Source: Fidelibacterota bacterium (GTDB taxonomy: Bacteria; Fidelibacterota; UBA8477; JABMPR01). Taken from it: 64,000 nucleotides of DNA. Location of the stretch: positions 124,001-188,000 of the forward strand of contig JAIPJM010000001.1 of the NCBI GenBank assembly GCA_021734255.1, written 5' to 3'. Shown in pieces: positions 1 through 10,500 of this stretch. A program made the position numbers and the translations under genes. Below the pieces are notes generated by a model. That model saw nothing but the letters and a program-made list of their open reading frames with translations, searched no databases and was not told the DNA's origin. Position 1 is the first letter of the stretch. Each line of letters starts with the position of its first letter.

Positions 1-11
1 TCCTGTTTGCC

Positions 12-1262
12 ATGGCCGTATCTGGTCTCATGGTCTTATTGGGCTCTATTGGATGGCTGGTATGGGAAGGAACCGGTATCTGGGGTCTCAACAACCCGGT
101 TGGCTGGGGCTGGGCCATTGTAAACTTCGTGTTCTGGGTCGGTATCGGTCACGCAGGCACCCTGATCTCTGCTATTCTTTTTCTACTTCGCCAACAATGG
201 CGAACTGCCATTAACCGATTCGCCGAAGCCATGACGATCTTTGCCGTGATCTGTGCCCTAATGTTTCCGGGTATTCACGTCGGGCGTGTCTGGTTGGCCT
301 ATTATATGTTTCCTATACCAAACCAGATGCTGATCTGGCCAAACTTCAGAAGCCCGCTATTGTGGGACATTTTCGCTGTTGTAACCTATTTCACAGTATC
401 CACTCTCTTCTGGTACGTGGGTTTGATCCCCGACCTGGCAACCCTGAGAGATCGGGCCAAAAACCTGCGCAAAAAGGTCCTGGGTCTCTTTGCTTTAGGC
501 TGGAGGGGCGGCAACCGCCAATGGCAGCATTATGAGAAGGCTTATCTCATGCTGGCTGGCCTGGCAACGCCTCTGGTGCTGTCGGTGCACTCGGTTGTTG
601 CGACAGACTTTGCCACAAGTCTCATCCCGGGCTGGCACACGACGATCTTTCCCCCGTATTTCGTAGCCGGGGCGGTGTTCTCTGGTTTTGGAATGGTCAT
701 GACCCTGGCCTTGATCGCTCGCAAGATCTACGGCCTCCAAGATATTATTACCCTGAACCATTTGGAAAAGATGAACAAGATTATCCTGGTAACAGGCTCG
801 ATGGTGGGTTATTCCTACATCATGGAGTTCTTTATCGCCTGGTATTCAGGAAATGAATTTGAGTATTTTGCATTTATCAACAGGGCTCTAGGCCCTTATG
901 CCTGGGCCTATTGGATCATGTTCCTGTGTAACGTGATCACACCCCAGATCTTCTGGTTCAAAAAACTGCGGAGAAGCATCCCGGTCATGTTCGTTGCCAG
1001 TATTTTTGTGAATATTGGCATGTGGTTCGAACGGTTTGTGATCACAGTGACATCATTATCGCGTGATTTCCTGCCTTCTTCATGGGACTACTACACGCCT
1101 TCGATCTGGGATATGCTGACCTTCATAGGAAGCTTTGGGCTTTTCTTCACCTTTTTCCTGCTGTTCCTGCGCTTTCTTCCTATGGTGGCATTGGCTGAGG
1201 TCAAAGGGACCTTGCCGGAGGCAGACCCCCATAATTATCACAAGGAAGGAGGTGACAAATGA
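12..1262 (+). CDS. actC: Alternative complex III membrane subunit ActC (NrfD/PsrC family), probably 5'-truncated by the window edge
   Basis: Multi-TM NrfD-like protein ([48 protein letters not shown]) followed in order by ActD-, ActE- and ActF-like ORFs. Confidence 0.9.
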   Translation: MAVSGLMVLLGSIGWLVWEGTGIWGLNNPVGWGWAIVNFVFWVGIGHAGTLISAILFLLRQQWRTAINRFAEAMTIFAVICALMFPGIHVGRVWLAYYMFPIPNQMLIWPNFRSPLLWDIFAVVTYFTVSTLFWYVGLIPDLATLRDRAKNLRKKVLGLFALGWRGGNRQWQHYEKAYLMLAGLATPLVLSVHSVVATDFATSLIPGWHTTIFPPYFVAGAVFSGFGMVMTLALIARKIYGLQDIITLNHLEKMNKIILVTGSMVGYSYIMEFFIAWYSGNEFEYFAFINRALGPYAWAYWIMFLCNVITPQIFWFKKLRRSIPVMFVASIFVNIGMWFERFVITVTSLSRDFLPSSWDYYTPSIWDMLTFIGSFGLFFTFFLLFLRFLPMVALAEVKGTLPEADPHNYHKEGGDK

Positions 1263-1792
1263 GCAAACCGCTTGGCGTACTCGCGCGCTTCTCAAATCCG
1301 GCTGAATTGATCGATGCAGCCAAGAAGGTTCGTGATGCCGGTTATCAGAAATTTGATTGTCACTCTCCCTTCCCTATTCACGGGATGGATGATGCCATGG
1401 GGATGAAGCGCTCACCCCTGGGTTTCATTGTTGGCGCTATGACCCTGACAGGGGCTGCTGTTGGCATGGGTCTCCAGTATTGGACATCCACTATCGAATA
1501 CCCCTTGGTGATCTCGGGCAAGCCCTTCTTCAGCTGGCAAGCCTTTATCATCGTCACCTTTGCTCTCTTTGTGCTGTTCGGTGCTTTTGGGGCCGTCTTT
1601 GGCATGTTCCATTTGAATCGGCTACCCCGACTACATCACCCGCTGTTCTACTCGAAGCAGTTCGAAAGCGTGACCGATGATGCCTTTTTTGTGAGTATAG
1701 AAGCGGAAGACGAGAAATTTGACGCAACACAAACCCAGGCATTTCTGAGTTCCATTGGGGGATCAAATGTCGAAGTCATTACAGGCGAATAG
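1259..1792 (+). CDS. actD: Alternative complex III subunit ActD (DUF3341)
   Basis: Two TM segments, overlaps actC by 4 nt, conserved operon order. Confidence 0.88.
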   Translation: MSKPLGVLARFSNPAELIDAAKKVRDAGYQKFDCHSPFPIHGMDDAMGMKRSPLGFIVGAMTLTGAAVGMGLQYWTSTIEYPLVISGKPFFSWQAFIIVTFALFVLFGAFGAVFGMFHLNRLPRLHHPLFYSKQFESVTDDAFFVSIEAEDEKFDATQTQAFLSSIGGSNVEVITGE

Positions 1793-1799
1793 GAGGTAG

Positions 1800-2369
1800 A
1801 TGATGAGACAGATACGATTATTACCTCTTGTTGCCCTGATGGTCACCCTGATGTTTGTTGTGTCCTGTGGTCGTGGTGGTTATTCAGAAAAACCACCGAT
1901 CCACCCCAACCCGAACATGGACTCTCAGGATAAACTCAAAGCACAATCCGAACACACCTTTTTCCCTGACGGTGCCTCCATGCGCACTCCTGTTGAAGGA
2001 ACCGTCGCCAGAGGTGAATTGAGAGAAGACGATGCCTATTACCGTGGCAAAGACGCTGCAGGTAACTTTCTGAACAAGGCTCCCATTGAGTTCACAGAAG
2101 AGATCTTGGCCCGAGGGAAAGCACGATATGATATTTATTGCAGTGCCTGCCATGGCGTCAATGCAGACGGAAAAGGAAAGATCCTGGATTACAACTATCC
2201 GGTTCCTCCAGCTAATTTTCATGAGGAGCGTATCATGAAGCTGAGTGATGGCCACATGTTCAATGCAGTCACGAACGGGCGGTTGAACATGCCATCCCTG
2301 AAAGCCCAGGTGTCTGTTGAGGACAGATGGGCGATCATCGGCTATATCCGCTCCATTCAAAAGAAATAA
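1800..2369 (+). CDS. actE: Alternative complex III cytochrome c subunit ActE (lipoprotein)
   Basis: Lipobox VVSCG; single CSACH haem c motif; operon context. Confidence 0.88.
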   Translation: MMRQIRLLPLVALMVTLMFVVSCGRGGYSEKPPIHPNPNMDSQDKLKAQSEHTFFPDGASMRTPVEGTVARGELREDDAYYRGKDAAGNFLNKAPIEFTEEILARGKARYDIYCSACHGVNADGKGKILDYNYPVPPANFHEERIMKLSDGHMFNAVTNGRLNMPSLKAQVSVEDRWAIIGYIRSIQKK

Positions 2370-2384
2370 GGCTTTGAGAGCATT

Positions 2385-3563
2385 ATGAAATTCGATAAAC
2401 ACACACACATGCTGTTGGAAACAGGGGCTATTGCCAGCAGGGCTCTGATCGTCGGAGCGCTCGGCCTGGCACTCACCCTTCTCGGGGTGTTTATGGACCG
2501 CGCCCAGTTCTTTCAAGCCTATCTCACAAGCTTTACATTTTTAACAACCATATCACTGGGTGGGCTTTTCTTTGTCCTGATCCACCATGTGACCGGCGCC
2601 TACTGGGGTATTGTTCTCCGCCGGGTAGCAGAAAACCTGGCCGACACACTGCCCCTGATGGCCCTCTTTATGATTCCCTTGTTCTTTGGGATGCATGACC
2701 TGTTCCACTGGACACACGAGGAAGCCGTTGCACATGATCAGATCCTGCAGTGGAAGCAACCTTATCTGAACGTGGGTTTCTTTGTTGTCAGGAATGTCCT
2801 GTACTTTGCCGTTTGGATCTGGCTGGTCCGCGGTCTGAAGACCCTGTCTCTCAAACAAGATAAAGGTGATTCAGGGAACCTGGTAAAGATGCGGCGTCGT
2901 GCAGCCGGTGGTGTTGTCCTTTTTGCGTTCACGGTTACCGGTTTCGGGTTTGACTGGCTGATGAGCCTGGATCCACACTGGTATTCAACCATCTTTGGTG
3001 TTTATGTGTTCTCAGGCGGCTTCTGGGCAGCCCTTGCGCTGCTCTCTCTGTTCACCAACATGTTGAGAAAGAGCGGAGCAGATGAACTGATCACCATGGA
3101 ACACACCCATGACCTGGGTAAGTTCATGTTCGCGTTTACCGCCTGGTGGGCCTATATCGGTGGCGCCCAGTATTTCCTCATCTGGTATGGTAATATTCCA
3201 GAAGAGACCATTTGGTTTATTCACAGATGGGAGCACGGCTGGAAAGCAGTGAGTCTCTTTTTGATCCTGTTTCATTTCATAATTCCGTTTGTAATTCTGG
3301 CATTCAGGGCAGCTAAGCGTGTGCCGGCACTCATCGTCTCGTTGGCAGTGCTGTTCCTGGTCATGCATTACACGGATCATTTCTGGATGATCAATCCGGT
3401 ATTCAATGATCATCACCTCCACGTATCCTGGATGCATCTCACAGCCTTACTTGGAATGGGAGGCGTCTATCTCTGGTGGTTCTTCTTTAATTCAAGCAAA
3501 CACCCGATTGTCGTTATGAATGATCCAAAACTGGAAAAATCCATCAAACACATTGTGCACTAA
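2385..3563 (+). CDS. actF: Alternative complex III membrane subunit ActF
   Basis: Multi-TM protein with ActF-like features; last gene of the act cluster. Confidence 0.87.
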   Translation: MKFDKHTHMLLETGAIASRALIVGALGLALTLLGVFMDRAQFFQAYLTSFTFLTTISLGGLFFVLIHHVTGAYWGIVLRRVAENLADTLPLMALFMIPLFFGMHDLFHWTHEEAVAHDQILQWKQPYLNVGFFVVRNVLYFAVWIWLVRGLKTLSLKQDKGDSGNLVKMRRRAAGGVVLFAFTVTGFGFDWLMSLDPHWYSTIFGVYVFSGGFWAALALLSLFTNMLRKSGADELITMEHTHDLGKFMFAFTAWWAYIGGAQYFLIWYGNIPEETIWFIHRWEHGWKAVSLFLILFHFIIPFVILAFRAAKRVPALIVSLAVLFLVMHYTDHFWMINPVFNDHHLHVSWMHLTALLGMGGVYLWWFFFNSSKHPIVVMNDPKLEKSIKHIVH

Positions 3564-3591
3564 ACCGTAGAAACGCGGATCAAAGAATAGT

Positions 3592-3626
3592 AAAAGGCGG
3601 GACTCTGGGGTTTCGCCTTTTGTTTT
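3592..3626 (+). terminator. Rho-independent terminator after actF
   Basis: AAAAGGCG...CGCCTTTT inverted repeat followed by a T-rich tract. Confidence 0.75.
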
Positions 3627-3713
3627 AGGTGCGGTTCAGGGAACGGTTGCAAAGACTCCTCATTATCAATAGTTTTGTTTGATTAAGAATTTAACGATCG
3701 TGAAAGGATTATC

Positions 3714-4790
3714 ATGTTAAGAAATAAACAATTATGGCTGGTCGTCACTGCCCTACTCCTGGCCTGGGCTTGTGCCGAAAAAGAGCCGGCCTTTCCTTGG
3801 GTGAAAGACATCAACGCTGAAGTTGACACCCAAGGGAAAATGGTGGGATATGAATTTTGGGCCAAGTGGTGAGGTTCCTGTATGCGGCTGGAAGCCGAAA
3901 CGTGGACCGACCCTGACCTTATCGCCTACGCGAAAGAACACTTTATTGCTTATCACCTCAACGTGGACTCTACTGAGAGCAATGAACTAAAAAAAAGATT
4001 TAATATTAGGGGAATTCCTTCTTTTGTTTTTGTAGACGAAGAAGGGAATGAAGTAGACCGGATCATTGGTTTTATGCCCCCGGAGGAATACCTGGCTGAA
4101 ATGAAACGCATCCGGGAAGGGATAAACACAATCCCCGATCTAATGAGCCGCCTTGATGAAGATCCAGAGAATGTTGACCTGATAAAGACCCTGGCTGAAA
4201 AAGTCGAAGCTATGGGTGGATTGAAAGCCTCCGTAAGTTACTGGGAGATGATCTTCGAAATGGACGAGGTTGACGAGACCTCCCGTGCCCTGGCAAGCTT
4301 AAAGATGGCTCTTTTCCTCTCACAGGAAAAAGAAGACCCAGAGATGCTGATCTCTTTTATTGGCAGCGCCACCAACACGGAAGTCTTGCCCGAAGCCCAT
4401 CGTGCCCTGAAGGATTTTTACCGCAAACAGGGAAACAAAAAGGCTGAAGCAGAAGCATATCGTCGCTATGTAGATTTTATGTCAGGGCTGAAGAAAGAAA
4501 CACCAAGCCTTCTGAATGGATATGCCTGGAGAATGACACAACTTGGTATGAACCTTGAGAATGCACTTCAGCGTATCGACCAGGCCATCGGCATGTTCGA
4601 TGAAGATTATGATAACCGTGCCAGAGCCCAGATCATGGACACCAAAGGCGAGGTCCTCTGGAAGCTGGATCGTATTGACGAAGCCGTTGCCGTTATGGAT
4701 GCGTGTATCGCACTTCAACCGGATGACAACTACTATAAGGAACAGAAAGGCAAGTTCCTGGGAAAGGACGCTGAGACCCCCGAAGCGTAA
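3714..4790 (+). CDS. Thioredoxin-fold lipoprotein with TPR-like C-terminus; candidate selenoprotein (UGSC motif, in-frame TGA at 3870-3872)
   Basis: ATG at 3714 is in the same frame as the listed ORF 3882-4790. Readthrough gives MLRNKQLWLVVTALLLAWACAEKE...GYEFWAKW-U-GSCMRLEAETWTDPDLIAYAKEHFIAYHLNVDS...IRGIPSFVFVDEEG, a continuous thioredoxin fold. Confidence 0.8.
3885..3897 (+). promoter_or_regulatory. Candidate bacterial SECIS apical hairpin
   Basis: CGGCT-GGA-AGCCG: perfect 5-bp stem, G at the first loop positions, loop starts 17 nt after the TGA. Confidence 0.55.
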
Positions 4791-4814
4791 GCTCTTCTTT
4801 CTCGATGATTCATT

Positions 4815-4860
4815 AAGCCCTGTCCCGACAAGCATGTCGGGTTGGGGCTTTTTTGTTTTT
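4815..4860 (+). terminator. Rho-independent terminator
   Basis: AAGCCC..CCCGACAagcaTGTCGGG..GGGGCTT followed by TTTTTGTTTTT. Confidence 0.8.
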
Positions 4861-5170
4861 AACAGATCGCCCTACCCGCTGACCCACAGTTTATTGTCAG
4901 ACTGACCCCTGAGCTGTCTCACTGCCTGCCAAGCCGTAACTCGAACCCCGCCACGGCGGGGAATGAGTGTAGGCTGGAGTCTGCCCGCCAAGTCGAAGCT
5001 GAAAAGGGAGGCTGGTCGAAGTGCGAAGGGGAAATATCCTGATCCAGGGTTAAGAATTGTTCACAGTGGCTCAAGATTCTCCGTTCCACCGACGGTTACA
5101 CTCAGCATGACAGGCTACGGCGTCCGAGGGGGGCGCCCCACAAAGGCAAAACGGTGAAGCTTAGACATAA

Positions 5171-5203
5171 AAAAAAGGCCCGGCAATATGCCAGGCCTTT
5201 TGA
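5171..5203. terminator. Bidirectional terminator
   Basis: AAAAGGCC..GGCaatatGCC..GGCCTTTT. Confidence 0.75.
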
Positions 5204-5223
5204 TTATTACCAGCTTGCTTGAG

Positions 5224-7593
5224 CTAGAATGAGAATCCAGTCTCGATGACCGTGGAGCTGATCACCTCATCTGACCCTGCGTCTCTATCGATCTCACCGT
5301 CGCCATCCAGGTCACGGAAAGTCGTACGCATGTCCCAGGTCAGGGTGGCACCGCCACCAAGTTCGAACACAACCTTATAACCCATTAGGGTTCCTTCGCT
5401 ATAGATATCGAAGGGGTCATCCACATTCATGCGATTCAGGTAGGCCGATGCCCCAGCCAGTTTTGGCACCAGGTCTTTAGCCAGATCAATGGACCCATAG
5501 ATACCCTTGACAGGATCAGCGCCATCCTGGATCATGTGCTGATAGGCGCCATTCACCGTGACCAGACTGAAAATATCCACGCTCAACATACCAAAGACAC
5601 CCTGCATGGGTGTTGTGTTCAGCATTCTGGCATCACGGGTCAGTGGCTTCATGATCTCACCATTGTTGAAATACTGCATGGCAACACGATCCAGATCATA
5701 GTTCTGGTCCATCAAACCGAAGACAAAATTCTCTCCGGTCATGCGGTATTCGAGACCCAAATGGATGAAACTAAACAATGAGGCACGGATACCAGGAATG
5801 GTGACCCCCCAACCATGCTTGACCTCTGTTGAGTCCAAGCCGTTTGCGACGTTGAAGGTATATTCATGGTGATCACCCATATACATACCGGCCTCAGTAA
5901 AGACAAGTATATCCAGGATCTTATTGCTGAAGACCGGATAGCCCACATCAACACTGACACCCAGCAGGGTGGAGCGTTTATCCTTTAGATTAAAGGGGTT
6001 AGGCTTCACATCAGCACTATCGGGATCTTCCCAGAGCACACCAGGAAATCCATCAACTTCACCATCGTTGTTGAGGTCGAGACCTAGCTCGAGGATGTTA
6101 TCATTATCCCGGTCATAATCACTCTTATCTTCAATTCCATCACCATCGGAATCCAACCAGGCTGTATCATCATCAGGGAAATCATCCACGATGTTCGGAC
6201 GGCCATCATCGTCATCATCTTTGAATCCATTGTACTGGTTGATATCGACAGCTGCCGTTACACCAAACTGGAGTTTGCCCAGGCTGTAAGTTGTTCTTAA
6301 ACTTGCAAGTCCAAGCTCTTTGACATTGGCCCACATGGCTTCGAAACCCAGGCTACCCCGGGTAAAGCCCACATGGGTACCGATCTTGCGAACAGAAGGA
6401 TATTCCATCATGTTGTTATAGTTGTTGACGAACATACCATACCCGATGACCACCTTTTCAAGTGTACCCACTCGGATGTATAGTGGATCCTCTGGCTGTC
6501 CCCAACGGACATACATGACCTTATCCGCAATATTCTCTGCTCCTTGCCATTTTTCCCAGACGACATCCCCGTCCTGGTTCATATAAAAGACCAGGTCAAG
6601 TCCGATACCCAGTTTTCCGATGGAAATATCGGGTCGCAAGGCGATCTGGTTATAGAGCACACCATCGATCGTTACAGCGCCAAGAGCACCGTTCATGGCC
6701 AGCGCATCACCAAACAAACCACCACCCTCACTTTCAGGCTCGGTATCTTCTTCAGGTTCCGCTTTCGGAGCAGGCGCTGCTGGCGGGGGTGTCGTTGTTA
6801 CAACAGGCGTCTCCTCGTCAACGGCGGTATCATCAACAACGGGCTCATCTACTGTTTCTTCTTCAGTCGCAACAGAGTCAGAGGCGGCTTCTTCATCCTC
6901 CCCTTGCTCTACCTCGCCAATCCCCTCTTCAGGATCTTCAGGGATACTGCCCTCTTCAGTAGGGTCGGTCTGAATGTAGCCGTCTGTGGTTGAGTTGACG
7001 GTTTCGCCGGCGCCGGCAGTACTGATCATGCCAGTCAGGTTGTTCATCACATCAACAACTCCCTCAAGGACGATGACATTATCACCCTCTTCCGGGTCAG
7101 AGATGGTCCAGAACTCAGTCCCCTTGATAGAGGCAACGGAGGTCGGTGTGTGCAGTTGAAATTCAAAGTCTGCACCTTTCGTATATTTTGTAAGCGCCTG
7201 ACCATAGTCGAGCCTGACGTGATAGGCTGAACCGCTAAGGTCTTCAACCATTGTGATCGCTACTTCCGTGTTCTCACGAAGTTTGACCTGGCTCTTATCG
7301 TCCAGGAGCAGCATGACGGCAAATCCGTCATTGACCTTGATCTGGTCGTTGGTTTCCAGGATCGTACCCATGACAACAGCCTGATCATAGTCCATTGCTT
7401 CTGCTTTTTGTAGCAGAACATCCCCCTGAACCCTTGAAATGACAGCTACTTTGTCAGCAAAAGCAGTAAAGGCGATCAGGGTTGACAGTAAAAAAGTAAC
7501 ATTTTTTCTCATCGGCGAAGTCCTCATATTATGGTCCTTGATCAAATCAATCTGATTCAGTACGGAATTTAATGGCTTGAAATGGTGCGCCAA
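5224..7593 (-). CDS. FecR-domain protein fused to a putative outer-membrane beta-barrel with Asp-rich Ca-binding (TSP3-like) insertions
   Basis: Signal peptide RKNVTFLLSTLIAFTAFA; FecR-like region (LHTPTSVASIKGTEFW); acidic/Pro linker; DSDGDGIEDKSDYDRDND repeats; C-terminal ...ETGFSF. Likely start is the internal Met-Arg-Lys near 7512. Confidence 0.75.
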   Translation of the reverse strand: MAHHFKPLNSVLNQIDLIKDHNMRTSPMRKNVTFLLSTLIAFTAFADKVAVISRVQGDVLLQKAEAMDYDQAVVMGTILETNDQIKVNDGFAVMLLLDDKSQVKLRENTEVAITMVEDLSGSAYHVRLDYGQALTKYTKGADFEFQLHTPTSVASIKGTEFWTISDPEEGDNVIVLEGVVDVMNNLTGMISTAGAGETVNSTTDGYIQTDPTEEGSIPEDPEEGIGEVEQGEDEEAASDSVATEEETVDEPVVDDTAVDEETPVVTTTPPPAAPAPKAEPEEDTEPESEGGGLFGDALAMNGALGAVTIDGVLYNQIALRPDISIGKLGIGLDLVFYMNQDGDVVWEKWQGAENIADKVMYVRWGQPEDPLYIRVGTLEKVVIGYGMFVNNYNNMMEYPSVRKIGTHVGFTRGSLGFEAMWANVKELGLASLRTTYSLGKLQFGVTAAVDINQYNGFKDDDDDGRPNIVDDFPDDDTAWLDSDGDGIEDKSDYDRDNDNILELGLDLNNDGEVDGFPGVLWEDPDSADVKPNPFNLKDKRSTLLGVSVDVGYPVFSNKILDILVFTEAGMYMGDHHEYTFNVANGLDSTEVKHGWGVTIPGIRASLFSFIHLGLEYRMTGENFVFGLMDQNYDLDRVAMQYFNNGEIMKPLTRDARMLNTTPMQGVFGMLSVDIFSLVTVNGAYQHMIQDGADPVKGIYGSIDLAKDLVPKLAGASAYLNRMNVDDPFDIYSEGTLMGYKVVFELGGGATLTWDMRTTFRDLDGDGEIDRDAGSDEVISSTVIETGFSF

Positions 7594-7654
7594 GCCTTTT
7601 CCCGAGCCAGGGCACGCGATTACTTACCAGTCATAAAACCTAAAAACACTGCGC

Positions 7655-8434
7655 TTATAGCAGTGCAGCGACAAGAAGAACCATCATAAGTCCCAGGATC
7701 AAGCCCCGGTTACGTTTTGTGCTTTCTTCATCCTGCGGCTCTACTGGCTCAGCTTGACCGCTTGCATCATCCGGAGCATCAGGTGTTGGAGTTATAGCCC
7801 CGAACGAATCATCCGGATCTGGATCTTCAGGAATAGAACCTGCTTCTGTGGGGGCAGACTGCACGTTTCCATCCGGTGTTGAGCGAATACTCTGACCGGC
7901 GGTAGCTGTGCTGGTCGTACCGGTAAGGCTATTCATTACGCTCACTTCACCCTCCAGCACGATCACGTTATCGCCAGCATCGGGGTCGGAGACTGTCCAA
8001 AAGGATGTTCCCTTAACAGAAACAACAGATGTAGGCGTATGGATATTGAAACTGGTGCCAGGGACGGGAGTAAAGTTTGTCAAGGCTTGACCGTAATCCA
8101 GGCGTAGGTGGTAACTTGTGCCACTCAGGTCCTTGACCATAGTGAAGGCGACTTCTGTGTTTTCGCGAAGTTTAAATTGACTTTGATCATCCAGCAGGAG
8201 CGCGACTGCAAACCCTTCATTGACCCTGACTCGGTCATTGATTTCCAGGATCGTTCCTTTGACAGCAGGCTGGTTAAAGGTTTGTGCATCCGCATTGCGC
8301 AGCAGCACCTCCCCGTTTGCTTTCGATACAATAGCCACTTTTTCGGCAAAAACACCCGTGGCCAGGAGGGTTGACAGTAGCAATGCAGCAAGCTTTTTCA
8401 TTGGCGATATCTCCGGATCGGCTATTTTGATCAA
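7655..8434 (-). CDS. FecR-domain protein with C-terminal TM (paralog of the preceding gene)
   Basis: Closely parallel N-terminus (FAEKVAIVSKANGEVLLR...HTPTSVVSVKGTSFW); likely start MKKLAALLLSTLLATGVFA at about 8401. Confidence 0.78.
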   Translation of the reverse strand: MIKIADPEISPMKKLAALLLSTLLATGVFAEKVAIVSKANGEVLLRNADAQTFNQPAVKGTILEINDRVRVNEGFAVALLLDDQSQFKLRENTEVAFTMVKDLSGTSYHLRLDYGQALTNFTPVPGTSFNIHTPTSVVSVKGTSFWTVSDPDAGDNVIVLEGEVSVMNSLTGTTSTATAGQSIRSTPDGNVQSAPTEAGSIPEDPDPDDSFGAITPTPDAPDDASGQAEPVEPQDEESTKRNRGLILGLMMVLLVAALL

Positions 8435-8542
8435 TTATAGTCTGATTCAGTAAGGAATTTAATGGCTTGTATTAGCGCACCAAGCCTTTTCCCTGAACGT
8501 GATATATGAGTAGAAGAGAGGTGAAGACCTCTCAGGATAGTG

Positions 8543-9877
8543 CTATTTGATATAGGTAATTCGGGAAACCCGGGATGCTGTAGCTGTATGAAGTCTGACC
8601 AGGTAGATACCGGCAGCCAGACCCTCAGCATTCCAGCGAAGCTGATGAATTCCAGCAGGGGAAACACCATCAACCAGGCTTGCCACTTTGCGGCCACTCA
8701 AATCGTATATCCCCAGATCGATCACTTGCTCGGTATCTACGCGATAGCGGACCACAGTGGAGGAGTTAAACGGGTTTGGAAAGACAGGGTCTAGATGTAC
8801 GGATCCTGGAATCATGACATCGGCCTCAGTCGACAAGAGAAGCGTGTCATCATGAAAAAAGGTATAACCCACGCCGCCCTTGTCAAACCAGGATTCTGAC
8901 AGAGCTGATTTGGAGTATTTATATGAATATCCGTTCTGTCTGGCCGGATCATGGACAATGGGGGTTCCTTCTGAATCAAACCCGGCCAGCATCATGAGGT
9001 GTCCAGAATACAGGGGAAGACCGACAGACATAATCACCCGGCCCCCAGCAGCCAGTGTGTCATAAGCCTGGCTCCAGGTGCGATAGCGGGTCACAGCCCC
9101 GTCCAGGCCAAAACGTGCCGCATTCTGTACGGCCCGGGGCCATATTCCAAATATTCCCCAATACGTGTCCTTGTTGTCTACGGCAAAATCATACGCATCT
9201 ACATCGATACCGTAGCTGCGAATAGCCAGCACGGTTGATGTGGGAGAACAAATACTACCACCAATATAGGGGTCTACATTGTACTGACAGACAAAGCTTG
9301 TGGGGATAAAGATCTCTGGAGGGTTGTCTGCCAGGATAGCAGTATGGTTCACATTAGCTGTTGTGCGGGAATCACTGGCAAAGAAGCTCAGTTTGTGAAC
9401 GCGAGGAGAAGGGTCGGATGCTGAATGACGTTTCATCTGAACCTGCCATTGAAAAACACGACCATAACTATAGAGTTTGGTATAATCGTAATCAATATAT
9501 CCACCAGAATACTGAGTGGCTCCATATGAAGACCAGATATAGTCTTTCCAGTATCCCACGGTGAGCCAGGGCGACCAGGTTGTCCCCTGCTTATACCGCA
9601 TAAGTACTTTAAAGCCACTGTTATCAGCATACACACGACCATTCCAGGATGGCAGACCGCGATTGAATGAAGCAGAAAGGGTGTCTGCCCTTAGAATGAA
9701 ACTACCAGAGGTGGCGCCATCCTTGAGCTGAAGCGACAAATCATCGGAGCTCAGGACGATATTGGTATTGCTGACCACCCTGTCCCACATATCTGTGGCA
9801 ATAATAGCGCGGTGTTGATCGGGATAATCCGCATATAAAAGTGACGCGTAAGCGAGAAGAACCAGTAGTTCTTTCAT
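8543..9877 (-). CDS. C39-like cysteine peptidase domain protein with T9SS type A C-terminal sorting domain
   Basis: PTSFVCQYNVDPYIGGSICSPTSTVLAIRSYG...GHLMMLAGFDSEGTPIVHDPA; C-terminal PNPFNSSTVVRYRV...GRKVASL...AAGIYLVRL. Confidence 0.82.
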   Translation of the reverse strand: MKELLVLLAYASLLYADYPDQHRAIIATDMWDRVVSNTNIVLSSDDLSLQLKDGATSGSFILRADTLSASFNRGLPSWNGRVYADNSGFKVLMRYKQGTTWSPWLTVGYWKDYIWSSYGATQYSGGYIDYDYTKLYSYGRVFQWQVQMKRHSASDPSPRVHKLSFFASDSRTTANVNHTAILADNPPEIFIPTSFVCQYNVDPYIGGSICSPTSTVLAIRSYGIDVDAYDFAVDNKDTYWGIFGIWPRAVQNAARFGLDGAVTRYRTWSQAYDTLAAGGRVIMSVGLPLYSGHLMMLAGFDSEGTPIVHDPARQNGYSYKYSKSALSESWFDKGGVGYTFFHDDTLLLSTEADVMIPGSVHLDPVFPNPFNSSTVVRYRVDTEQVIDLGIYDLSGRKVASLVDGVSPAGIHQLRWNAEGLAAGIYLVRLHTATASRVSRITYIK

Positions 9878-10500
9878 TATGAATAGGAGATCCTTATGTG
9901 AAAGTAGGTTTCATTCTCGATCTGTTTGCGCTCAATGATCTCCAGCTGAAGGGGAACCCCCAGATCCTGACTGCCAAGTAAGCCTGGTGCGTCTGCCTGT
10001 CCAATGAATTGGGGAATGAGCGTCAAATAGAGCTCCTGAATTGCTCTGGCCGCTATCAGTTGGCCAAGGACCTGTCCACCACCTTCCACCATGAGCGCGT
10101 CATACCCCCTGGCACGGATATGGTCCAGAATAGTTGACATGGGTGCGTCCTCAGGCGTTTGAAACAGCGCTACATGTGGAGGAAATTCTCGCTCTCCAGG
10201 ATCAGAGGAGGTAATGATGGTCACAGGAACAGACGGGTCCTGAAATAGTTCAGATCCAGGGTCCAGATCCAGACTGCGGCTCATGATAAAGTGGTGAAGC
10301 GTTTGATCCGGGTTGGTCCCCTGGTGGATCTTTGGCCAGGCCCGGAAAGTGCTGGCGCCAAAAAGAACGGCATCGGCCTGATCTCGCAATGCGACCAGAT
10401 GGTCCAGATCATGTTGTGACCCCAGGGCAACAAAGTGGTCTGTATTCGCTGGTCCGATCTTGCCATCAAGTGTGCTGGCCATGCAGGCAAAGATCCTCAT
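9877..10500 (-). CDS. RibD C-terminal / dihydrofolate reductase-like family reductase
   Basis: ACMASTLDGKIG...LVALRDQADAVLFGASTFR...ALMVEGGGQVLGQLI. Confidence 0.85.
   Translation of the reverse strand: MRIFACMASTLDGKIGPANTDHFVALGSQHDLDHLVALRDQADAVLFGASTFRAWPKIHQGTNPDQTLHHFIMSRSLDLDPGSELFQDPSVPVTIITSSDPGEREFPPHVALFQTPEDAPMSTILDHIRARGYDALMVEGGGQVLGQLIAARAIQELYLTLIPQFIGQADAPGLLGSQDLGVPLQLEIIERKQIENETYFHIRISYS

Noticed and set aside
4963-5157. 64-aa ORF on + strand
   Set aside because: Lies in low-complexity intergenic repeat-like sequence between two terminators; no start signal or domain.
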